DNA of 64,000 nt, taken from positions 2,046,001 to 2,110,000 of the forward strand of contig OY762938.1 of NCBI GenBank assembly GCA_963667075.1. Reading direction: 5' to 3'. Below are positions 1 through 8,055 of the stretch, in pieces. Source of the DNA: G963667075 sp963667075 (GTDB lineage: Bacteria > Pseudomonadota > Alphaproteobacteria > Micavibrionales > Micavibrionaceae). A program made the position numbers and the translations under genes. Within the stretch, counting starts at the first letter, position 1. Each line of letters opens with the position of its first letter. A model generated the notes under the pieces. It was not told the DNA's origin. It worked only from the letters and a program-made list of their open reading frames with translations, and did not search any database.

Positions 1-1283
1 TTCAGATACATTTTAATCGGATCATCTTCATTTTCTCCGATCGCGAAAGCGGCCGATGGTGTGGCGGGCGTTAGGAGCACGTCACACTTTTCGTACGCTT
101 TTTCAAAGTCGTTCAGGATCAAGCGGCGTACTTTTTGTGCTTTGATATAGTAGGCATCATAGTATCCTGCAGATAGCACGTAAGTGCCAATCATGATACG
201 CCGTATCACTTCATCGCCAAAGCCTTGCGCCCGCGTTTTGGCGTAAGTGTCGTTTAAGTCTTCGCCTTCAACACGCAAGCCATAGCGTACGCCATCATAG
301 CGCGCGAGGTTTGAAGAGGCTTCGGCTGGTGCGATAATGTAGTAGGCAGGCAGGGCATATTTTGTGTGCGGCAGGCTGACATCCACGATCTCAGCACCGG
401 CGGCTCTGCACCACTCTATGCCTTGTTCCCATAGCTTTTGAATTTCATCCGGTACGCCGTCAATTTTGTATTCTTTTGGAATACCAACGCGCAGGCCTTT
501 AATATCGCCTGTCAGATGGGCTGCAAAATTGGGCACTTCTTTTTGGGCTGAGGTGGAGTCTTTAGGATCAAAACCACTGACAGAATTCAAAAGCAGGGCT
601 GTATCTTCAACCGTACGGGCAAATACGCCGGCCTGATCAAGTGAAGAGGCAAAAGCAATAACGCCCCAGCGGGAACAGCGGCCATAGGTCGGGCGGATGC
701 CTGTGATACCACAAAAACTGGCTGGTTGGCGGATGGAACCGCCTGTATCCGTGCCCGTCGCGCCCATGGCAATCCGTGCGGCTACAGCCGAGGCCGAACC
801 ACCTGAAGAGCCACCGGGGACGAGTTTCGTTTCAGGATCTTCCTTCCTGCACCATGGATTGACAACATTACCGTAATAGCTCGTTGTGTTAGAGGAGCCC
901 ATGGCAAATTCATCCATGCTGGATTTGCCTAAAAAGACGGCACCGTCATCACGGAGTTTTTGGGATACGGTTGATTCATACGGCGGTACAAAACCTTCCA
1001 GAATGTGGCTGCCGGCTGTAGTCTGTATGCCATCTGTACAAAACAGGTCTTTAATCGCTAAAGGAATACCATCCAGTGGCCTTGATTCACCTTTGGCGCG
1101 CCGCTCATCACTGGCTTTTGCTTGTGCAAGGGCAAGATCAGGGGTTTCTGTGATATAGACGTTCAGGTCTTTTGCTTTTTCCCCAGCCTCAATATGCGCT
1201 TTAGTCAGCTCGGTGGCAGAAAATTCTTTGTTATCCAGGCCTTTTAAGGCCTCTACAATGGTCAGGTTAGTTAAGTCAGTCAT
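1..1283 (-). CDS. gatA: Glutamyl-tRNA(Gln) amidotransferase subunit A, 3'-truncated by window edge
   Basis: Amidase subunit of GatCAB, which converts Glu-tRNA(Gln) or Asp-tRNA(Asn) to the amidated form with ammonia from glutamine. My translation of the minus strand starts MTDLTNLT at 1283 and stays open to the left edge (about 427 codons; the family is about 490, so roughly the last 60 residues lie outside). Amidase-signature elements are visible: Lys of IKDLF near residue 78, the GGSSGGSA block near 157-164, and DTGGSIRQPAS near 179-189 with the nucleophilic Ser. It follows gatC on the same strand with an 18-bp gap, the usual gatC-gatA order. The family is certain; only the C-terminus is missing. 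Confidence 0.96.
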   Translation of the reverse strand, partial: MTDLTNLTIVEALKGLDNKEFSATELTKAHIEAGEKAKDLNVYITETPDLALAQAKASDERRAKGESRPLDGIPLAIKDLFCTDGIQTTAGSHILEGFVPPYESTVSQKLRDDGAVFLGKSSMDEFAMGSSNTTSYYGNVVNPWCRKEDPETKLVPGGSSGGSASAVAARIAMGATGTDTGGSIRQPASFCGITGIRPTYGRCSRWGVIAFASSLDQAGVFARTVEDTALLLNSVSGFDPKDSTSAQKEVPNFAAHLTGDIKGLRVGIPKEYKIDGVPDEIQKLWEQGIEWCRAAGAEIVDVSLPHTKYALPAYYIIAPAEASSNLARYDGVRYGLRVEGEDLNDTYAKTRAQGFGDEVIRRIMIGTYVLSAGYYDAYYIKAQKVRRLILNDFEKAYEKCDVLLTPATPSAAFAIGENEDDPIKMYL

Positions 1284-1301
1284 TTTTTCTTACTTGTTTT
1301 T

Positions 1302-1592
1302 CTATTCAACAATTTTTTGTACAACGTAGTAGTCTTCAAGCGCTTCCGGTGCGTTGCTTAAGACTTTTTCCGTACAGGCACCGTCTGTGACAGCGTCTTC
1401 TCTTAAGCGCAGTGGGATATCAACCGGGCTGGGCAGGGCTTCTACGCCTTCTGTGTCCACTTCAGATAACTGTTCCACGAACTGTAAAATATTGCTGAGC
1501 TGAGGGCCGAATTTTTCCAGCTCTTCTTCTGTAAGGTCTAATCGGGCCAAAGAAGCAACTTTAGCAACCGTTTGCTTGTCCATTGATGGCAT
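1302..1592 (-). CDS. gatC: Glutamyl-tRNA(Gln) amidotransferase subunit C
   Basis: Small GatCAB subunit (96 aa) that wraps around GatA and helps join it to GatB. Family features seen: the N-terminal VAKVASLARLDLTEEE helix and the C-terminal proline-rich LPSPVDIPLRLREDAV segment. Start taken at 1592, with AGAGAG about 8 bases upstream; an in-frame ATG three codons later (1583) is an alternative. It is the first gene of a gatC-gatA unit and is divergent from ruvX (65-bp gap), an arrangement common in Alphaproteobacteria, so the promoters of both genes must lie in that short gap. Confidence 0.95.
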   Translation of the reverse strand: MPSMDKQTVAKVASLARLDLTEEELEKFGPQLSNILQFVEQLSEVDTEGVEALPSPVDIPLRLREDAVTDGACTEKVLSNAPEALEDYYVVQKIVE

Positions 1593-1657
1593 ATTCTATA
1601 CTCTCTTAAAGTCTTTTTAGTATATTAACCTATTTTAGGTACAGGCAAACAGGCGTC

Positions 1658-2131
1658 ATGGCAAGTATGGATATCAAAGCATTTGCAAAAAAAGTAGGAG
1701 AATATGGTCTGATTTTTGGTCTGGATGTTGGGGCGAAGACGATTGGTATTGCCTCTGGCAGTCTGTCTTTGGGCGTTGCTACGCCACTTGAAACCATAAA
1801 ACGTGTGAAATTTACAAAAGACATGGACGTTTTAAAGAAGCTGGCCCAAGAATTTGATGTGAAGGGCTTTGTTGTCGGTCTTCCTGTGAGTATGGATGGC
1901 ACAGAAGGGCGACGATGCCAGTCTATTCGGGATTTTTCCAGTAATATGCAGGATATTTTTCCCCATATACCGGTTCTTTTCTGGGATGAACGTTTATCCA
2001 CAGAAACTGTGGAAAACTTTGTGGGTAACTTTGTTAACGTTAAGAAAGCAAAGAAAAAAGGCACAATAGATATGCTCGCTGCACAACATATTCTGCAAGG
2101 CGCACTGGATCATCTGGCGTATATGGAATGA
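1658..2131 (+). CDS. ruvX: YqgF/RuvX-type Holliday-junction resolvase-like protein
   Basis: Predicted RNase H-fold nuclease, implicated in other bacteria in pre-16S rRNA 5'-end processing and possibly recombination. At 157 aa it is slightly longer than the usual 140-150. Motifs: GLDVGAKTIGIA at about 21-32 (first acidic residue), FVVGLPVSMDG at about 71-81 with the following GRR..S helix, and WDERLSTETVE at about 110-120. An acidic residue in the DMLAAQHIL helix completes the site. Start ATG at 1658; a second in-frame ATG lies at 1667. Divergent from gatCA and convergent with the metallopeptidase gene at 2136. Confidence 0.93.
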   Translation: MASMDIKAFAKKVGEYGLIFGLDVGAKTIGIASGSLSLGVATPLETIKRVKFTKDMDVLKKLAQEFDVKGFVVGLPVSMDGTEGRRCQSIRDFSSNMQDIFPHIPVLFWDERLSTETVENFVGNFVNVKKAKKKGTIDMLAAQHILQGALDHLAYME

Positions 2132-2135
2132 TTTT

Positions 2136-2831
2136 TTAATCACCATACCGCATGAGAGTTCCTCCGTGTTGCTTTATCCATTTCTTGCCTGTGGAATAGT
2201 CTGTGGATAATTCTTCGCAAAGCTGCCAGAAGGATGGGCTGTGGTTCATGTGGATAAGGTGGGCGACTTCGTGGGCAACGACATAATCAAGCGAGGCAAA
2301 CGGGGCAAAAATCAGCCGCCATGAAAAGGACAGGCGGCCATCGTTTGAGCAACTGCCCCAGCGGCTTTTGGTGTCACGAATGGAAATCGCACTAATTTTT
2401 TTACCAATCTGTTCTGCTTTTTCGTTTGCCAGATCTTTTATGGCTTTTTTGGATTCTTCCTTTAAAAAACGCTCAATACGAGGCCCTGGGTCTGTTTTGT
2501 TTGTTAAAACGGATAAGTCTTTGTCGTTTAGTGTGATGGTTGTTCTTTTTGAGGTCGTGTCTAACAGTACTTTTATCAGCATATCATCGCCAAAAACTGG
2601 TACAGTCTGTCCGTTTTCAAAGGGGATGATATCCGGCAGGCCAGCCAGCTTTTCCCTGATCCAGATTTGGTTTTCTTTGGCAAAACGTAAAGCCCTTTTT
2701 TCAGACATTTTTTCGGGGACAATAAGATTAATCACCCGCTTTTGTACGTCAAGCCGGAGTGTTACGCGTCTGGCGCGCTTGCTTTTTTTTAGCGCCAGTG
2801 CCGGAGATATGTCTTTAAAGGCATCGTTCAT
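2136..2831 (-). CDS. YgjP-like (DUF45) zinc metallopeptidase
   Basis: 231-aa protein of the YgjP/DUF45 family. The zinc motif is HEVAH at residues 187-191 inside VVAHEVAHLIHMNHSPSFW, with a further His near 194-197 as likely third ligand. The upstream SRWGSCS block (about 156-162) and WRLIFAP are typical of the family. Cellular substrate is not known. The N-terminus is basic (KKSKRARRVTLRLD) and shows no signal peptide, so it is probably cytoplasmic. It ends 4 bp from the ruvX stop (convergent) and sits downstream of the PHA depolymerase gene, separated from it by a strong hairpin. Confidence 0.88.
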   Translation of the reverse strand: MNDAFKDISPALALKKSKRARRVTLRLDVQKRVINLIVPEKMSEKRALRFAKENQIWIREKLAGLPDIIPFENGQTVPVFGDDMLIKVLLDTTSKRTTITLNDKDLSVLTNKTDPGPRIERFLKEESKKAIKDLANEKAEQIGKKISAISIRDTKSRWGSCSNDGRLSFSWRLIFAPFASLDYVVAHEVAHLIHMNHSPSFWQLCEELSTDYSTGKKWIKQHGGTLMRYGD

Positions 2832-2858
2832 GTCTGTTCTTTATAGAGATATATAAAG

Positions 2859-2887
2859 TAACGGCCCTTTAAGTGGAAGGGCCGTTA
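2859..2887 (-). terminator. Strong hairpin, probable terminator of the PHA depolymerase gene
   Basis: Perfect 11-bp inverted repeat TAACGGCCCTT / AAGGGCCGTTA with a 7-nt loop, between the depolymerase stop (2917) and the next minus-strand start (2831). On the minus strand it is followed by CTTTATATATC, only a weak U-tract. On the plus strand it is followed by GTGTTTTTTG, but no plus-strand gene ends here. Most likely it terminates or attenuates minus-strand transcription. Confidence 0.65.
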
Positions 2888-2916
2888 GTGTTTTTTGCGT
2901 ATGGTTTATGTATTTT

Positions 2917-4308
2917 TTATGCGTTTTCTTTTTCTTTTTCTTCAGCGACCTTTTTGTCGTGGAACCATTTTTTAATGGCCTTGACGCCGTGTTTGTCTTC
3001 TTTAAACCGTGCAGGTTTCAGATCTGGCACGATATCAAAATCGGCTTCCGGTACGGGGTCGACCTCTTTGTTATGTTGCCGGATGAAGTTGCGAATACGT
3101 GGCATAACCTGCGTCCGCCATTTGCCTCCGTTGAAGATACCATAGTGACCGGCATTCATTTGGAAATGGTGGAATTTTTTGCTTTTTGGCAGATTATAGG
3201 CCAGTTCATGCGCGACAGCCGTTTGACCGGGCGCTGAAATGTCATCTTTTTCACCTTCTACGGTCAGCAGTGCGGTTTTTTTGATTGCACCGGGGCGTAC
3301 CGTGTATGTTTGATCCGTTGTTTCATCATGCCATTTTAACTGTCCTTTAGGGAGCAGGTGACGTTGGAAGACAACATCAACGGTTTGTAGATAAAACTCG
3401 GCAGGCAGGTCAATCACGGCAAGGTAGTTATCATAAAACTCTTTTAGTTTCTGAGCCTTGTCCGTGTCGTTTGTGGCCAGATGTTTAAACAGATTAATGT
3501 GTGATACCAGATGGTTGTCTGGGTGCATCGCCATAAAGCCGTTAATTTGTGTAAATCCCGGATACACTTTACGGGCAGCCCCTGGATAATAGAAAGGCAC
3601 TTCAGAGACCAGCATTTTCTCAAACCAGCTAAGAGGATGCTCCATAGCAAACTTTGTAACAGGTGTCTGGTTAATGCGTGTATCAATCGGTCCGCCCATC
3701 AATGTCATTGTGCTGGGCTGGTTGGGATCGTTCTCTGCTGCCATCAGGGCTACTGTGGCAAAGACCGGTACAACAGTCTGGCAGATAGCAACGATATTCG
3801 TGTCCGGTCCTAAAAGGCTTAAAAAGCTTCGTAGGTATCCAATGTAGTTATCCAGATCAAACTTGCCTTTGTTGAGCGGCACAAGATGTGCGTCCTGCCA
3901 GTCTGTCAGGTACACGTCGTGATGAGGCAGCAGTGCCTCAACAGTGCCGGCCAGCAGCGTAGCATGGTGTCCGGCCAAAGGGGCGCACAAGAGGACAACA
4001 GGATCTTTCCGGTTTGTTTTTCTTTTAAAGTGGATGAGTTTGCAAAAAGGCTTTTCTACAACAACCTCTTTTTCTACAGCCACTTTGCGGCCATTGATCA
4101 TTGTATGCTCAAAGATCATTTCCGGCTTTTCATATTTTTTTGTTATTCTTTCGTAGAGCTCTGCTGCTGCGGCAATTTCACGGCCCATCAGTGTGTGGGC
4201 GAGCGGATTCATAGGATTTTTTGCGGCTAACTGGATGAACTCGCTTACATGGCGCGAAGGTGTTAGTGCCGCATGCATCATATCGTACATTAAATATTGA
4301 CCTGACAT
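2917..4308 (-). CDS. phaZ: Intracellular polyhydroxyalkanoate depolymerase (PhaZ-like)
   Basis: 463-aa protein matching the intracellular PHB depolymerase family, which mobilises stored polyhydroxybutyrate. Features: N-terminal YLMYDMMHAALTP, a central alpha/beta-hydrolase fold with Cys176 as nucleophile in AICQTVVP (the depolymerase form of the lipase box, Cys in place of Ser), acid region EGEKDDISAPGQT, and catalytic His in NAGHYGIFNGG. The C-terminal tail after about 420 is Lys/Glu rich, perhaps for granule association. Start ATG 4308 with AAGGGACAAGG just upstream. No phaC or phasin gene is nearby. Monocistronic, followed by a hairpin. Confidence 0.9.
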   Translation of the reverse strand: MSGQYLMYDMMHAALTPSRHVSEFIQLAAKNPMNPLAHTLMGREIAAAAELYERITKKYEKPEMIFEHTMINGRKVAVEKEVVVEKPFCKLIHFKRKTNRKDPVVLLCAPLAGHHATLLAGTVEALLPHHDVYLTDWQDAHLVPLNKGKFDLDNYIGYLRSFLSLLGPDTNIVAICQTVVPVFATVALMAAENDPNQPSTMTLMGGPIDTRINQTPVTKFAMEHPLSWFEKMLVSEVPFYYPGAARKVYPGFTQINGFMAMHPDNHLVSHINLFKHLATNDTDKAQKLKEFYDNYLAVIDLPAEFYLQTVDVVFQRHLLPKGQLKWHDETTDQTYTVRPGAIKKTALLTVEGEKDDISAPGQTAVAHELAYNLPKSKKFHHFQMNAGHYGIFNGGKWRTQVMPRIRNFIRQHNKEVDPVPEADFDIVPDLKPARFKEDKHGVKAIKKWFHDKKVAEEKEKENA

Positions 4309-4496
4309 AGCCTTGTCCCTTTTTTTTGTTTTCCCTCATTTACTTCGCTTCATGAAAATGATACCCCGAAATAGTTAAGATTTCGCAAATACAGCGTAAA
4401 AGTAAAAAACATGAAAAGCATAAAACAGATTGTTTTCTGCTGTTTTCGGGGGTCGGGTTTGTGTAGAATTGAAGTTCAGGAAGGAATGTCTTAAAC

Positions 4497-5522
4497 ATGT
4501 CCGAAGTTTTCGTTCAGATACAGAATCTTATATATATCACAGATCGAGTCTGGATGGCTCTTTTTTCGATCATTTTTGTCATTTTTTTTGGTTTTCTCAC
4601 AGGGCCTGTGAAAGGTAGAGCGTTACCGCTTTTCTGGCAAGTGATGCATGTCCTGTTTACGAATCTTGGAAAAAGGCTTTATAAAACAGAAAGATCGGTC
4701 TCGGATCTTGTGTTTAGAGGGATGTTGCTTACCCTGTTTGCATTTGTTATTTCGCTGGGCTGTGGTTATTTGGCGCGAGCTGTCTCTGTTGTGTTGCCTT
4801 TTTGGGGCGTGACAGAAGTTTTCTTTTTGTCCTGTCTTTTAACATCCGGGACGGTTTTTCGTGTTCTGCTAAAACTGCATGAGACGTTAAAAACCGGAAG
4901 TGCCGGAAAAGGGGCTTATTATTCGCTTGCGCTTTCTACGAACACAAATCTTAACAGTGTCGATGATTTTGGTATTACAAGGGCTGGTATGGGCTTTGCT
5001 GCCAGAAGTTTTGATAAGGCTCTCGTGGGGCCTGTGTTCTGGTATGTTATTGGTGGATTGCCCCTCGCCTTTGTTTATGCCGGGCTGGCTTATTTGTCCT
5101 GGGAAATTGGTAAAGATGGTCACACGAAAGGCTTTGGAAAAACAGTCAATATTTTGGAAAAACTGTTTGGTTTTTTGCCGCATGTGTTTGCCGGTTTGTT
5201 TTTGGCTCTGGCTTGTGTTTTTACGCCGACAGCGTGGCTTATTCGTGCTTTGGGGGGCTTTTGGTCAGGGCAGGGGCGCGCCCCTTATTATGAAGGGGGC
5301 TATCCCTTGAGTGTCATGGCGTATGGTTTGGGGGTTTCGCTTGGTGGGCCGGTAACAGATCTCTCCGGCACCTCTCTTCGCCGGCGCTGGGTTGGTCCAA
5401 AAAACGCGACAGCGCAGCTCGAAAGTGGCCATTTAAAGCGTACTCTTTATATGCTGGCGATGGCCAATCTTCTTTTTTGGTTGTTTTTGTTAGGTGGTTT
5501 GTTGTTTATACGGCTGAGCTGA
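4497..5522 (+). CDS. CobD/CbiB-family membrane protein (adenosylcobinamide-phosphate synthase-like)
   Basis: 341-aa polytopic membrane protein. Resemblance to CobD/CbiB lies in the central segment (ITRAGMGFAARSFDKALVGPVFWYVIGGLPLAFVY, given here only as residues about 155-190), a following LEKLFGFLPHVFAGLFLAL segment, and a C-terminal GGYPLSVMAYGLGVSLGGP block equivalent to the conserved GxPMxxMAGALGxxLGG of the family. Known members join aminopropanol phosphate to cobyric acid. This copy is divergent, and no other cobalamin gene is in view, so the enzymatic role is inference. SD AGGAAGGAA lies upstream of ATG 4497. Its 3' end overlaps regA's by 33 bp (convergent). Confidence 0.75.
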   Translation: MSEVFVQIQNLIYITDRVWMALFSIIFVIFFGFLTGPVKGRALPLFWQVMHVLFTNLGKRLYKTERSVSDLVFRGMLLTLFAFVISLGCGYLARAVSVVLPFWGVTEVFFLSCLLTSGTVFRVLLKLHETLKTGSAGKGAYYSLALSTNTNLNSVDDFGITRAGMGFAARSFDKALVGPVFWYVIGGLPLAFVYAGLAYLSWEIGKDGHTKGFGKTVNILEKLFGFLPHVFAGLFLALACVFTPTAWLIRALGGFWSGQGRAPYYEGGYPLSVMAYGLGVSLGGPVTDLSGTSLRRRWVGPKNATAQLESGHLKRTLYMLAMANLLFWLFLLGGLLFIRLS

Positions 5523-6110
5523 AAAGCTGGTGTCTTCATTATCCTTTGGCGCGTTTTTGGCCAGAATTCTTTGCAGTGTTCTTCTGTGCATCCGAAGGCG
5601 GCGGGCAGTTTCAGAAACGTTATTGTCGCATTGTTCAAAAATGCGCAAGATGTGTTCCCACCTGACACGATCCGCTGGCATAGGGTTTTCCGGCGGGGGC
5701 GGGAGGCTGGTTTTATCGCTGTGACGTAAGGCTTTTTCAATAGAATCTGCATCAGCCGGTTTTGAGAGATAGTCAACGGCCCCGGCCTTAATGGCGGCAA
5801 CGGCTGTCGCAATATTACCAAAGGCTGTGAGTATAATAATACGGCAGGTGGGGACGGCTTTTCGTAGGGCTTTAATAACATCCAGTCCGCTGCCATCTTT
5901 GAGCCGCAGGTCAATGATGGCGTGGTCTGGCTTATGTTCTTTGGCTTTTTTTAGGCCTTCCCGGGCACTACAGGCAACCTGAACATCAAACCCGCGCCTG
6001 CTCATGGCGATGCCAAGACGTTCGGCCAGTACATTGTCATCGTCTATAATCAAGAGCACCTCTTTATCAGGCGGTGTTTTGTTTTCCTGTCGTTTTTGGT
6101 CGTTTTGCAT
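5490..6110 (-). CDS. regA: RegA/ActR/PrrA-type global redox response regulator
   Basis: Two-domain response regulator. The receiver domain has acidic DDD near 23-25, phosphoacceptor Asp67 in IIDLRLKDGSG, Thr in LTAFG and Lys in LSKPAD. The C-terminal Fis-type helix-turn-helix contains NVSETARRLRMHRRTLQRIL, nearly invariant in RegA/ActR/PrrA. Orthologues respond to RegB and control respiration, carbon and nitrogen fixation and photosynthesis genes. Start placed at ATG 6110 with GGAAAG upstream; an upstream in-frame ATG at 6128 is less well supported. The C-terminus extends about 20 residues beyond the usual end. Overlaps the 3' end of regB by 44 bp, so the two are translationally coupled. Confidence 0.92.
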   Translation of the reverse strand: MQNDQKRQENKTPPDKEVLLIIDDDNVLAERLGIAMSRRGFDVQVACSAREGLKKAKEHKPDHAIIDLRLKDGSGLDVIKALRKAVPTCRIIILTAFGNIATAVAAIKAGAVDYLSKPADADSIEKALRHSDKTSLPPPPENPMPADRVRWEHILRIFEQCDNNVSETARRLRMHRRTLQRILAKNAPKDNEDTSFSAQPYKQQTT

Positions 6111-7407
6111 GTTCGTTGCTTTCCACACCTTCCAATATAGTTCGATCCCATTTTATATCAACAATAGCCCCAAGCCCGAGGCCGTTTTGGAACGTTATTT
6201 CGGCACCTTTGCTTTCTAGCAGGTTCTGTGCGATGAATATGCCAAGGCCCATATTTTTCCCGGAGTCTTTTCGGGTGCTAATATACGGACGGCCTATTTT
6301 GCTCAACACATTGTCTGGGAATCCTGGGCCATCATCTTTAATTTCAATCTTAAATACTTTTTTATCCCAATGCATGTGAATTCTTACCACGGCATTGGCA
6401 AATTGGACGGCATTCTGGATAATTGTTCCAAGGCCAAAAATGATTTCCGGGTTTTTTCGAATACGAAGAGGGCTAGCGTCTTCGTCTGTGCTAACATCAA
6501 TTGTCAAATTAATGTCAGAGTTTTCAACTAGAAAAGGTTCTGCAATGAATTCTATAAGGGTCTGTGGAGAGAGGATGTCGCTGGAATCGTTGTCGTTTCC
6601 GGGCGGTCTTCCAGAGATATTTTGCAGAATCTTACTACAGCGTGTTACCTGACTCAGTAGCAAATCAAGGTCTTCGGCGGTAAAAATATCTTCATGGCTT
6701 CCCTGTTTGAGCTCATTTACAATAATGGCGATTGTACTCAAAGGACTGCCTAGCTCGTGTGTGGCCGCTGCTGCCTGTGCATTAAGGGCGTTCATTTGCT
6801 TTTGTCGTGACAAAGCTAACTGGGTGGCGTGGAGAGACGCCTGTTGTTTTTTGTTATCGGATGAAATCCACCAGATATACAGGCTGAAAAAGAGGACGGC
6901 AAATATAAGAGAGAGCTGTTCTCCCATAATGAACAAAGCCGGTATATGTTCAAAGCTTTCATAGTAAGGCAAGGGGATATACCAGAGTGAAATTGTCTCA
7001 ATGGAAAGAACCGCCAGAACAGAAAGCATCGCGAGTTTTGGCAGAGGTAAAAGAGTAGCACCTACCGCAACAGGGGTAATGATCAGGATTGCAAACGGGT
7101 TGCTGATTCCGCCTGTCAGGAAAATAAGGCTTGAAACCTGAATAATATCAAAAGACAGATAGAGTGTGGCTTGCGTGTCGGTTATGACATGGCCCTTCTT
7201 TTTATGCCAGATGGATGCGCCTGTGTTCAGGATACATGACATAAAAACGCAAAGCAGTGCCGGCAGTAAAGGGATGGGTAATTTTAGAATATAGCTTGTA
7301 ATCAGAAGTGTTAGGGTTTGACCCAGCACAGTAGCCCAACGGACAAGCAATAATGTCGTGTTATTTATTTGTTCTTTTTTATCTTCTTCTTCGATGATGA
7401 AACTCAT
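6067..7407 (-). CDS. regB: RegB/ActS/PrrB-type redox sensor histidine kinase
   Basis: Membrane sensor kinase paired with RegA. From ATG 7407 (446 aa) it shows about six N-terminal transmembrane segments, the ubiquinone-binding heptad GGxxNPF as GGISNPF (99-105), the H-box ATHELGSPLS with phospho-acceptor His217, redox-type Cys257 in TRCSKIL, and ATPase boxes (NAVQFA; DDGPGFP; GLGIFIAQNLLESKGA). The 40-residue spacing from His217 to Cys257 is the same as His225-Cys265 of Rhodobacter capsulatus RegB as I recall it. A longer reading from a TTG at 7479 is possible but would overlap the divergent small ORF. First gene of regB-regA. Confidence 0.92.
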   Translation of the reverse strand: MSFIIEEEDKKEQINNTTLLLVRWATVLGQTLTLLITSYILKLPIPLLPALLCVFMSCILNTGASIWHKKKGHVITDTQATLYLSFDIIQVSSLIFLTGGISNPFAILIITPVAVGATLLPLPKLAMLSVLAVLSIETISLWYIPLPYYESFEHIPALFIMGEQLSLIFAVLFFSLYIWWISSDNKKQQASLHATQLALSRQKQMNALNAQAAAATHELGSPLSTIAIIVNELKQGSHEDIFTAEDLDLLLSQVTRCSKILQNISGRPPGNDNDSSDILSPQTLIEFIAEPFLVENSDINLTIDVSTDEDASPLRIRKNPEIIFGLGTIIQNAVQFANAVVRIHMHWDKKVFKIEIKDDGPGFPDNVLSKIGRPYISTRKDSGKNMGLGIFIAQNLLESKGAEITFQNGLGLGAIVDIKWDRTILEGVESNEHAKRPKTTGKQNTA

Positions 7408-7473
7408 AGCGTTTCGGGCCTGCTGCATTCCTTTTTTATTGTATGTTATAGTCTTTGCAGATATGGTTGCTCG

Positions 7474-7620
7474 ATGCAAACAGGATTGTATCTTTATTTA
7501 GGATTTTATGGCCTGATTCTTGTCGGTTTAAGTATGATTTCACATGTACTCGGCGGCGGGCTTTTGGATTTGGTTTATAAAGGTCAGTTTAATAGAAGGT
7601 TCCAGAAAAACTCTTCTTGA
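7474..7620 (+). CDS. Putative 48-aa single-pass membrane peptide
   Basis: ORF from ATG 7474 encoding a short peptide: a hydrophobic segment (LYLYLGFYGLILVGLSMIS) followed by a basic tail ending NRRFQKNSS. It diverges from regB, whose ATG is 67 bp away. No strong Shine-Dalgarno sequence was seen. The one-membrane-segment, positive-tail layout resembles many small bacterial membrane proteins, but no family is recognised. A longer reading from 7369 would be antisense to regB and is unlikely. Confidence 0.4.
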   Translation: MQTGLYLYLGFYGLILVGLSMISHVLGGGLLDLVYKGQFNRRFQKNSS

Positions 7621-7754
7621 CTTTTTTATGGTTTTTTGGGTATTGTCCCGCGCGTGCTTTGCGAAGTCACGAAAAGGAATAATAAACGAATCTCTCCGGG
7701 CGTTATGTTTTTAGCGTTGTATGGAGCAGGTTTTTAAAGAAGGATTTTTAAGTT

Positions 7755-8051
7755 ATGAGCCGCCGTTGCATGATTACAGGAAAAGCCGTTATGACAGGAA
7801 ACAACGTTTCCCACGCACACAACAAGACTCGTCGTCGCTTTTTGCCAAATGTTCAGGATGTTAATGTATTCAGTGAAGCGTTGGGCCGCACTGTGTCTAT
7901 TCGTTCTACAGCTGCTGGTATCCGTACGATCGACCACAAAGGTGGCCTGGATGCGTATCTGATGGATACAGCCCCAACGAAACTGGACTCGGCATTGCGT
8001 CCGATCCGCGCACAAGTGGAAAAGGCACTGGCGGAAAAGAAAGCTGCGTAA
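7755..8051 (+). CDS. rpmB: 50S ribosomal protein L28
   Basis: Large-subunit ribosomal protein, 98 aa, the length typical of alphaproteobacterial L28. Signature MSRRCMITGKAVMTGNNVSHAHNKTRRRF at the N-terminus (residues 1-29, shown in pieces: SRRCMITGK, GNNVSHA, KTRRRFLPN) and the Ala/Lys-rich C-terminus. SD AAGAAGGA lies about 9 bp before ATG 7755. It is followed after 4 bp by tgt, suggesting cotranscription of two translation-related genes. No Cys pairs for zinc were seen. Confidence 0.96.
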   Translation: MSRRCMITGKAVMTGNNVSHAHNKTRRRFLPNVQDVNVFSEALGRTVSIRSTAAGIRTIDHKGGLDAYLMDTAPTKLDSALRPIRAQVEKALAEKKAA

Positions 8052-8055
8052 GCTT

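Noticed and set aside
1630..2064. 144-codon minus-strand frame opposite ruvX
   Set aside because: RuvX motifs are clear on the plus strand; the other frame has no start context or recognisable composition.
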